From a bacterium (lineage in GTDB: Bacteria; UBA9089): a DNA stretch of 11,409 nt. The DNA lies in the NCBI GenBank assembly GCA_003485015.1, contig DNCN01000139.1:1-11409 (forward strand). Reading direction: 5' to 3'. A program made the translations under genes and the position numbers. Below, one piece after another: positions 6,474-11,409 of this stretch. Positions within the stretch are counted from its first letter, which is position 1. Each line of letters starts with the position of its first letter. Under the pieces are notes generated by a model. The model worked only from the letters and a program-made list of their open reading frames with translations. It did no database searches and was not told where the DNA came from.

Positions 6474-7352
6474 ATGATTAACGTTACCATAAAACAACTC
6501 TTAGAGGCTGGAGTACACTTTGGCCATCAGACTCAACGATGGAATCCAAAAATGGCTCAGTATATATTCACCGAGCGGAATAACATACATATTATTGACC
6601 TCCAAAAGGCCTTGAAAGGACTGAAGAAGGCCTATAGCTTCATTCGAGAGGTGATCTCCCAGAATAAATCCATTATCTTTGTGGGCACAAAACCTCAGGC
6701 CCAAGGGACAGTTAAAGAAGAAGCTATTCGCTGTGGGATGCTCTATGTGAACCAGCGCTGGCTGGGGGGAACTTTAACCAACTTCCAAATAATAAGGAAG
6801 AGCGTCTCAAGGCTTAAAGAACTTGAACGCATGGAAGAGGAAGGAGATATAGAGGGATTCTCGAAGAAAGAGGCTAAGAAACTTAGAGATGAGAAGGGAA
6901 GGCTTGAAGGATTAGTAGGTGGAATCAAAGAGATGCAGTCTCTCCCAGGTGCACTATTTGTTATTGATACAGAGAAAGAGAAGATAGCTATTAATGAGGC
7001 TAGAAAAGTAAGGATTCCAGTGGTGGCCATTCTGGATACCAATAGTGACCCCGATGAGGTAGACTATCCTATCCCAGGAAATGATGATGCTATTCGAGCA
7101 ATTAAGTTGATCGCTCATGCTATAGCTGATGCCGTCTGTGAGGGGGTTCAGATTAGGAAAGAGATCGCTATAAAAGAGGAGGGTAAGATAGAGCAAGAGG
7201 TAGGAGTAGAGGAGTTTGCTAAAGTGGACACCTCTATTTCTGAGGAATTATTGTCACAGATGGTTGCCAATCTTCCCCCTATAGAAGAGGCCGAAGAAGA
7301 GGAATTATTGATTGATAAGAAAATGGTGGAAGAGAGCGAGGTAATCTCATGA
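6474..7352 (+). CDS. rpsB: 30S ribosomal protein S2
   Basis: This small-subunit protein is needed for late assembly and mRNA binding with S1. The family core is unmistakable: VTIKQLLEAGVHFGHQTQRWNPKM (4-27), IHIIDLQK (38-45), FVGTKPQAQ (69-77), NQRWLGGTLTNF (93-104) and the C-terminal core PIPGNDDAIRAIKLI (199-213). The core ends near residue 230, and a further tail of about 60 residues (231-292), rich in Glu and Lys, makes the protein longer than the usual 230-260. The ATG is fixed by homology at the N-terminus. AAGGAGG ends only three bases before it, which is tight. It is the first gene of the forward cluster, behind a strong promoter. Its stop overlaps the tsf start as ATGA. Confidence 0.97.
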   Translation: MINVTIKQLLEAGVHFGHQTQRWNPKMAQYIFTERNNIHIIDLQKALKGLKKAYSFIREVISQNKSIIFVGTKPQAQGTVKEEAIRCGMLYVNQRWLGGTLTNFQIIRKSVSRLKELERMEEEGDIEGFSKKEAKKLRDEKGRLEGLVGGIKEMQSLPGALFVIDTEKEKIAINEARKVRIPVVAILDTNSDPDEVDYPIPGNDDAIRAIKLIAHAIADAVCEGVQIRKEIAIKEEGKIEQEVGVEEFAKVDTSISEELLSQMVANLPPIEEAEEEELLIDKKMVEESEVIS

Positions 7353-7939
7353 GTATCCCTGCTTCTTTAGTCAAAGAGTTAAGAAAGAGAACAGGTGTGG
7401 GGATGATGGACTGTAAAAAGGCCTTAGCAGAAGGAGGAGGCAATCTGGAAAAGGCAATCGAAATCTTGCGGGTTAAAGGGAAGGCAAAGGCGGTCAAAAA
7501 ACTTGGACGTATAACTAAGGAGGGAGCCATCTTCTCCTATATCCACCTCAATTCAAAGATTGGCGTGCTCCTTGAACTAGGTTGTGAAACGGACTTTGTA
7601 GCTAAAACAGATGAATTTAAAGATCTGGGGAAGAATCTGGCCATGCAGATAGCCGCAAGCTCACCACTCTATCTTTCTGAGGGTGATGTTCCCGAGGAGG
7701 TGGTGGAGAGAGAAAAAGAGATTTACATGAATCAAGCCAAGACCTCTGGTAAGCCAGAGCAAATCTTAGAAAAGATGGCTGAGGGGAGATTAAGGAAATA
7801 TTTTGAAGAGGTGTGCCTTTTAGAACAGCCATTCATCCGTGATGAGAAGATAAAGGTCCAAAATCTCATCCAAGAGGTAGTAGCTAAACTTGGCGAGAAT
7901 ATCTCGATCACTCGATTTACAAGATATGAGATTGGTTAA
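7349..7939 (+). CDS. tsf: Translation elongation factor Ts (short form)
   Basis: EF-Ts is the cytosolic guanine nucleotide exchange factor that recycles EF-Tu-GDP. The N-terminal UBA-like domain is typical: LVKELRKRTGVGMMDCKKAL (7-26). The core begins with GRITKEGAI (53-61) and contains the essential TDFVAK (81-86), which contacts EF-Tu. The C-terminal segment has the QPFIRD and ISITRFTRYEIG signatures. At 196 residues it is the compact form known from Thermus and some other lineages, with one core subdomain instead of the two of the roughly 280-residue E. coli protein. It ends with the normal C-terminus, so it is not truncated. The ATG lies inside the end of rpsB (ATGA overlap), with GAGG seven bases upstream, suggesting translational coupling to S2. 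Confidence 0.97.
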   Translation: MSIPASLVKELRKRTGVGMMDCKKALAEGGGNLEKAIEILRVKGKAKAVKKLGRITKEGAIFSYIHLNSKIGVLLELGCETDFVAKTDEFKDLGKNLAMQIAASSPLYLSEGDVPEEVVEREKEIYMNQAKTSGKPEQILEKMAEGRLRKYFEEVCLLEQPFIRDEKIKVQNLIQEVVAKLGENISITRFTRYEIG

Positions 7940-7962
7940 AGTTAAGTTTTCAAGGAAGAGTT

Positions 7963-8685
7963 TTGCATAGAGAAGTAAAGTACAAGCGAGTTCTTCTTAA
8001 GCTTTCAGGAGAGATTCTTCAGGGTGATCAGGATTACGGAATTGATTCTACTGCCATCCAATCTATCTCGAAAGAGATAATAGAAGTAAAAGCCCTGGGG
8101 GTAGAGATAGCCATTTCGGTTGGGGGAGGGAATATCTTCCGGGGGTTATCTGCCTCAGGCAAAGGAATGGATCGTTCATTGGCTGACTATATGGGGATGT
8201 TGGCCACAGTGGTGAATGCCCTGGCTCTCCAAGATGCCTTAGAGAAGGAAGGAGCCTTCACCAGGGTGATGAGTGCTATTGAGATGATAAAGGTGGCTGA
8301 GCCCTATATTAGAAGGCGGGCGATAAGACATATGGAAAAAGGTAGAGTGGTTATCTTTGCCGCTGGCACAGGCAACCCTTTCTTTTCAACAGATACGGCT
8401 GCGGCCTTGCGGGCAGCCGAAATTGGCACAGAGGTAATCCTTAAAGCAACCAAGGTTGATGGTGTCTACTCGGCTGATCCGATGGGGGATCAGACAGCGG
8501 TGAAGTTTGATAAGCTGACTTATTTAGATATTCTCTCCAAGGAATTGAAGGTGATGGATGCAACAGCCATTTCCTTATGTAAAGAGAATAACATCCCCAT
8601 CATCGTCTTCAACCAGAAGATACCTGGAAATTTTAGAGGGGTAATCATGGGTGAGAAAATCGGGACAGTCATTAAAGATCGCTGA
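7963..8685 (+). CDS. pyrH: Uridylate (UMP) kinase
   Basis: This enzyme phosphorylates UMP to UDP with ATP, supplying all pyrimidine nucleotides. It is a bacterial hexameric enzyme of the amino-acid-kinase fold. Motifs in order are KLSGEILQG (13-21, ATP site), GGGNIFRG (54-61), MDRSLADYMGMLATVVNAL (69-87, UMP site and hexamer interface), GTGNPFFSTDTAAALRA (135-151) and KVDGVYSADP (164-173). The 240 residues are normal length. The start is a TTG at 7963, supported by AGGA six bases upstream and by the expected few residues before KRVLLKLSGE; no ATG or GTG is available there. It follows tsf after 23 bases and precedes frr by 24, in the conserved order, so all are probably on one transcript. Confidence 0.96.
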   Translation: MHREVKYKRVLLKLSGEILQGDQDYGIDSTAIQSISKEIIEVKALGVEIAISVGGGNIFRGLSASGKGMDRSLADYMGMLATVVNALALQDALEKEGAFTRVMSAIEMIKVAEPYIRRRAIRHMEKGRVVIFAAGTGNPFFSTDTAAALRAAEIGTEVILKATKVDGVYSADPMGDQTAVKFDKLTYLDILSKELKVMDATAISLCKENNIPIIVFNQKIPGNFRGVIMGEKIGTVIKDR

Positions 8686-8709
8686 AAGACAATTAGGAGG
8701 AGAGAACTC

Positions 8710-9267
8710 TTGCTAAAAGACATCTTAGATAATGCTAAGAGTAGAATGGAGAAGGCCCTAGAGGTAATGAAGCACGAATTTGCTACCATTCATACTGGAC
8801 GGGCCTCTCCCAGTCTAATCAATCATATCCAGGTTGAATATTATAACTCGGTAGTTCCTTTAAACCAGCTATCTTCTATCAGCGTCTCCGAGGGTCATCT
8901 TTTAATCATCCATCCCTGGGACAAGAATTCAATAGATCCAATAATGAAGGCTATCTATCGTTCAAATCTGGGTTTTACTCCAACCACCGATGGCAATCTT
9001 ATCCGGATCAATATCCCTCCCCTGACCGAGGAACGCCGTAAGGAGCTGGATAAGCTCATCAGGAAGAGGGCGGAAGAGAGTCGGGTGGCTATTCGGAATA
9101 TTCGGCGGGATGCTAACCATACCATTAAGACTTTAGAGGATGAACACAAGGTTTCGGAAGACGAGGCTTTTAAGACTAAAGAGAAGATGCAAAAGATGAC
9201 CGACGAATTTATTGACAAGGTAGAAAAGGTGTTAGCCACTAAGGAGAAGGAGATCTTGGAAGTTTGA
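8710..9267 (+). CDS. frr: Ribosome recycling factor
   Basis: RRF, with EF-G, splits the post-termination ribosome. The 185 residues equal the usual length. The first helix of the three-helix bundle leads to HTGRASPSLINHIQVEYY (28-45) and the hinge into the small domain with PLNQLSSISV. The bundle returns with IRINIPPLTEERRKEL (98-113) and VAIRNIRRDAN (126-136), which holds the conserved arginines at the ribosome contact. The start is TTG at 8710, with AGGAGG (8695-8700) nine bases upstream. It is thus the second TTG start in a row in this operon; TTG often lowers initiation. The gene is intact. It is followed by 135 non-coding bases instead of uppS directly. Confidence 0.97.
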   Translation: MLKDILDNAKSRMEKALEVMKHEFATIHTGRASPSLINHIQVEYYNSVVPLNQLSSISVSEGHLLIIHPWDKNSIDPIMKAIYRSNLGFTPTTDGNLIRINIPPLTEERRKELDKLIRKRAEESRVAIRNIRRDANHTIKTLEDEHKVSEDEAFKTKEKMQKMTDEFIDKVEKVLATKEKEILEV

Positions 9268-9316
9268 GAAGAGTTCTGCAACAGAGCGGCGATCGAGGTT
9301 TTGGATCTTCGGTAGG

Positions 9317-9336
9317 ATTGAATGAGCTTATCCAAT
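9317..9336. repeat. Imperfect 20-bp palindrome, with a direct repeat just downstream
   Basis: ATTGAATGAGCTTATCCAAT matches its own reverse complement at 16 of 20 positions, around an AGCT centre. Just downstream, CTTGATTC is directly repeated (9337-9344 and 9349-9356, 12-base period). Both lie in the 135-base gap between frr and the ferredoxin gene and overlap or abut its candidate promoter. They could be an operator or mRNA hairpin, or a chance pattern. Confidence 0.3.
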
Positions 9337-9337
9337 C

Positions 9338-9366
9338 TTGATTCGAGCCTTGATTCCAAATAAATT
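9338..9366 (+). promoter_or_regulatory. Weak candidate promoter for the ferredoxin gene
   Basis: TTGATT (9338-9343), a 17-base spacer and TAAATT (9361-9366) each match the sigma-70 consensus at 4 of 6 positions. It would start transcription near 9373, about 30 bases before the ferredoxin ATG. The spacing is ideal but the boxes are weak and the area is A/T-rich. A separate promoter would explain the 135-base gap after frr. Confidence 0.3.
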
Positions 9367-9402
9367 TTTTTGCGGTAATGGCTTGAGAAGGGGGTGGAAG
9401 AT

Positions 9403-9573
9403 ATGGCTTATGTAATCACTGATGAGTGTGTGGCGTGTGGGGCCTGCCTTGAGGAATGTCCCAGTGAAGCCATTGAGGAAGGCGAGGAGAAGTACTCTAT
9501 TAACTCTGAGAATTGCACCGAATGTGGTAATTGTGTTGAGGCCTGTCCAACTGGAGCCATCGTCGAAGAATAA
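9403..9573 (+). CDS. Small 2[4Fe-4S] ferredoxin
   Basis: This 56-residue clostridial-type ferredoxin is a cytosolic one-electron carrier. It has two complete cluster motifs: Cys9, Cys12, Cys15 and Cys19-Pro, then Cys38, Cys41, Cys44 and Cys48-Pro. In the usual arrangement three cysteines of one motif and the last of the other bind each cluster. The protein is acidic, as expected for this class, and follows the MAYVITDECVACGAC pattern. The ATG is preceded by a G-rich GGGGGTGG segment. It sits between frr and uppS, which are often adjacent, and is bounded by a 135-base gap with a weak promoter candidate and a hairpin terminator. It may therefore be expressed independently. Its partner is not in the window; pyruvate:ferredoxin oxidoreductase, hydrogenase or IspG/IspH would be typical recipients. 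Confidence 0.95.
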   Translation: MAYVITDECVACGACLEECPSEAIEEGEEKYSINSENCTECGNCVEACPTGAIVEE

Positions 9574-9608
9574 GAGAAGAAGAATAGAAGAAAACGGAGA
9601 GAAATCAG

Positions 9609-9653
9609 AAAGGTACGAGGAGGGAAGTTTCTTCTTAAGCCCCGTACCTTTTT
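9609..9653 (+). terminator. Rho-independent terminator after the ferredoxin gene
   Basis: A 9-bp perfect stem, AAAGGTACG (9609-9617) with CGTACCTTT (9643-9651), ends in a run of five T (9649-9653). The 25-base loop contains a further small hairpin, GAAG-TTT-CTTC (9624-9634). It lies 35 bases after the ferredoxin stop and ends 29 bases before uppS, so uppS-cdsA must depend on readthrough or an unseen promoter. The stem has little GC, so readthrough may be substantial. Confidence 0.7.
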
Positions 9654-9682
9654 GTTCATCTAGGGTTTAAAAGGAAACTATA

Positions 9683-10426
9683 ATGGAAGAAGAGGAACTG
9701 GTTCAGCTTGTAGATATGACCAAGATTCCCAAACATATTGCCATCATTATGGATGGCAATGGTCGTTGGGCAAAGGAGAAAAGGCTTCCACGGATTGAAG
9801 GGCATCGGGCTGGGGTTGAAGCAGTGAGGAGAGTAGTTAAGGCCTGCGCCGAGTTGAAGATACCGATCTTGACCCTTTATACCTTCTCCACTGAGAATTG
9901 GGCCAGGCCAAGGAAACAGGTTGAAGGCTTAATGAGCCTGTTGGAGAAGGTGATAGCTAAGGAGATCAATGAGTTGAATGAAAATAGAGTAAGACTTATG
10001 GCTATGGGGCGGCTGAATGAATTGCCAGAAAGTGTAAGAAGAGAGTTGGATAGAGCGATAGAGCTCACTTCAAGAAATGAGGGGCTTATTCTGAATCTTG
10101 CCCTAAACTACAGTGGGCGGAGTGAGATCGTGGATGGGATTCGAAGATTGGCTCAGGACATATTGAACGGAGATCTTCACCCTAAAGAGATTAACGAAGA
10201 ATTATTTAGTAATTATTTATATAACAGTCAGTTGCCAGATCCAGACCTCTTAATTAGAACGAGCGGGGAACTAAGGGTGAGCAATTTTCTCCTTTGGGAG
10301 ATAGCCTACACTGAGATCTGGGTGAGTGAGGTCCTCTGGCCAGATTTTAGTCGTCGGGAGTTACTATCAGCCTTAATTGACTACCAACGGCGCAAAAGAA
10401 GGTTTGGCCGAGTAGAGGAAGAATAA
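9683..10426 (+). CDS. uppS: Isoprenyl (undecaprenyl) diphosphate synthase
   Basis: This cis-prenyltransferase condenses isopentenyl diphosphate units onto farnesyl diphosphate to make the C55 lipid carrier of cell-wall synthesis. It is a cytosolic, membrane-associated enzyme. The signatures are complete: IAIIMDGNGRWA (19-30) with catalytic Asp24, GHRAG (40-44), YTFSTENW (66-73), LNYSGRSEIV (141-150), DPDLLIRTSGE (186-196) with the diphosphate-binding Arg, NFLLWE (201-206) and LWPDF (218-222). The 247 residues are normal. The ATG has AAGG about eight bases upstream. A short acidic MEEEELVQLVD leader precedes the conserved start, and Met12 is an alternative but lacks a ribosome-binding site. 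Its TAA overlaps the ATG of cdsA by one base (TAATG), suggesting coupled translation of two lipid-pathway enzymes. Confidence 0.96.
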   Translation: MEEEELVQLVDMTKIPKHIAIIMDGNGRWAKEKRLPRIEGHRAGVEAVRRVVKACAELKIPILTLYTFSTENWARPRKQVEGLMSLLEKVIAKEINELNENRVRLMAMGRLNELPESVRRELDRAIELTSRNEGLILNLALNYSGRSEIVDGIRRLAQDILNGDLHPKEINEELFSNYLYNSQLPDPDLLIRTSGELRVSNFLLWEIAYTEIWVSEVLWPDFSRRELLSALIDYQRRKRRFGRVEEE

Positions 10427-11241
10427 TGAAATCATTCTGCTATCGACTGATAAGTGGTCTTCTCTTTGCGCCCTTTCTCATCTATGCCATTCTCTCACCA
10501 ACCAGTATCCCATTTCTGGTCTTCATTACTGCCGTTATAATCCTAGCCTTCTCAGAATTTTATAGTCTGGTCGAGAAAAGGGGCTTTAAGGCTTACCGGT
10601 ATCTCGGCATGCTCTTGGGAGGATTTGTTATTGTTATAAGTGGGATGGGCTTTAATTCTGGACTAGCCTTTGATGGATTCATCATTTCTCTTGGGGTTAT
10701 CCTTTATCTTCTCGGTAGGTCTTATGGAAAGGGAAGGATGGCAGGAAGTCTAGCTATCTCTCTGGCTGGTGTCATCTATCTTGGTTGGACGTTCTCTCAC
10801 CTCATCTGGTTGAGGAATCTAGAAAATGGACAACATTATCTCTTTATGTGTTTCGCTATCACCTGGGGTATCGACATTAGTGCCTATCTGGTAGGTAGCC
10901 TCATCGGAAGGCATAAACTCATACCCAAGATAAGTCCTAAAAAGTCCTTTGAAGGAGCCATTGGCGGTTTAATAGCTGCGATCTTAGTCTCGATTATTGG
11001 CGGGTCTTATATGATACCTGCATTCTCCCCTCGTCAACTCCTCACACTCGGCCTTCTTTTAGGGGTCTCTGCCCAATTGGGAGACATCGTTGAATCAATC
11101 ATTAAAAGAGATTTTGGGGTAAAGGACTCAGGTAACCTTATCCCTGGCCACGGCGGAGTGTTGGATGTCTTCGATGGCTTTACCCTCAGTGCACCGGTAA
11201 TGTTCCATTTTATACGGTATACTTTACCCCTTCTCAAATAG
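10426..11241 (+). CDS. cdsA: Phosphatidate cytidylyltransferase (CDP-diglyceride synthase)
   Basis: This integral inner-membrane enzyme converts phosphatidate and CTP to CDP-diacylglycerol, the precursor of all bacterial phospholipids. The 271 residues form roughly eight hydrophobic spans. The family region starts with WGIDISAYLVG (147-157), then SPKKSFEGAIGG (170-181) and the C-terminal signature SIIKRDFGVKDSGNLIPGHG (224-243) followed by GVLDVFDGF. In the usual signature the last part reads D-R-x-D; here the Arg position is Val248, while the two metal-binding acidic residues, Asp247 and Asp250, remain. My recollection is that a Val here also occurs in some other phyla, so activity is likely kept. 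The start codon overlaps the uppS stop. No terminator follows, and the next 168 bases are non-coding, so the operon may end or continue beyond the window. Confidence 0.94.
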   Translation: MKSFCYRLISGLLFAPFLIYAILSPTSIPFLVFITAVIILAFSEFYSLVEKRGFKAYRYLGMLLGGFVIVISGMGFNSGLAFDGFIISLGVILYLLGRSYGKGRMAGSLAISLAGVIYLGWTFSHLIWLRNLENGQHYLFMCFAITWGIDISAYLVGSLIGRHKLIPKISPKKSFEGAIGGLIAAILVSIIGGSYMIPAFSPRQLLTLGLLLGVSAQLGDIVESIIKRDFGVKDSGNLIPGHGGVLDVFDGFTLSAPVMFHFIRYTLPLLK

Positions 11242-11409
11242 AAGAACAGTAATAGTTCACCGCAGAGACAGGGGGGAATGATTTTAGAATAAGAAACTTA
11301 ATTTATCCACAGATTTCACAGATTATTTGCAGAAGCAAGGAGCTTCAAGATAAAGCATCAAATCCCAAGCACCAAAAACCGAACAACGACTCGCTAAAAT
11401 GGGTGTCCC
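11242..11409. other. Non-coding tail with dispersed-repeat-like words
   Basis: I find no gene in these 168 bases. The stretch contains TTCACCGCAGAGACA (11256-11270), a short tandem of CACAGATT (11308-11315 and 11317-11324, 9-base period) and AATCCCAAGCACC followed by A/C-rich sequence (from 11361). These words resemble intergenic repeat families I recall from various environmental bacterial genomes. Whether they recur in this genome cannot be seen from one window. Confidence 0.4.

Noticed and set aside
9422..9670. 82-codon forward open frame over the ferredoxin gene
   Set aside because: It is a different frame from the eight-cysteine ferredoxin, runs through the terminator hairpin and has no recognisable features.
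9679..9684. Perfect TATAAT next to the uppS start
   Set aside because: It overlaps the start codon, and the best -35-like hexamer (TTGTTC, 9652-9657) is 21 bases away; a promoter here would start inside the gene.

Overview
The window is a gene-dense bacterial chromosomal segment of moderate GC content (by eye). It carries twelve protein genes and no rRNA, tRNA, CRISPR array or insertion sequence that I can see. Translation, isoprenoid and phospholipid genes (rpsB, tsf, pyrH, frr, uppS, cdsA) appear in the conserved bacterial order. A lipoprotein-type M48 protease suggests a two-membrane envelope. Pyruvate phosphate dikinase and a clostridial-type ferredoxin fit an anaerobic or fermentative lifestyle. 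The mixture (clan AA protease-like gene, short EF-Ts, CacAGATT-type and AATCCCAAGCACC-type intergenic sequence) resembles genomes of poorly cultivated phyla, but I cannot assign a phylum from this window.

Layout. (1) 65-442, forward: a small retropepsin-like protein whose catalytic Asp is Asn. (2) 510-3164, forward: a complete pyruvate, phosphate dikinase. (3) 3204-6293, reverse: a four-gene operon read right to left, PTS EIIA -> two-CBS protein -> ArsB/NhaD-type permease -> M48 lipoprotein peptidase. Its first three genes are joined by 4-nt ATGA overlaps. (4) 6294-6473: a divergent control region with two back-to-back promoters. (5) 6474-11241, forward: rpsB-tsf-pyrH-frr, then an inserted small 2[4Fe-4S] ferredoxin with its own terminator, then uppS-cdsA. 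(6) 11242-11409: a non-coding tail with short repeat-like words.

How the genes work together. The forward cluster couples translation (S2, EF-Ts, ribosome recycling) to UMP phosphorylation and to the lipid-carrier and phospholipid precursor steps of envelope synthesis. The reverse operon looks like a regulated ion or anion transport module: a phosphorylatable EIIA and a nucleotide-sensing CBS protein are translationally coupled to one permease. This is the best candidate here for an uncharacterised system, but the functional link is inference from gene order and overlap. Most of the rest is ordinary housekeeping DNA.
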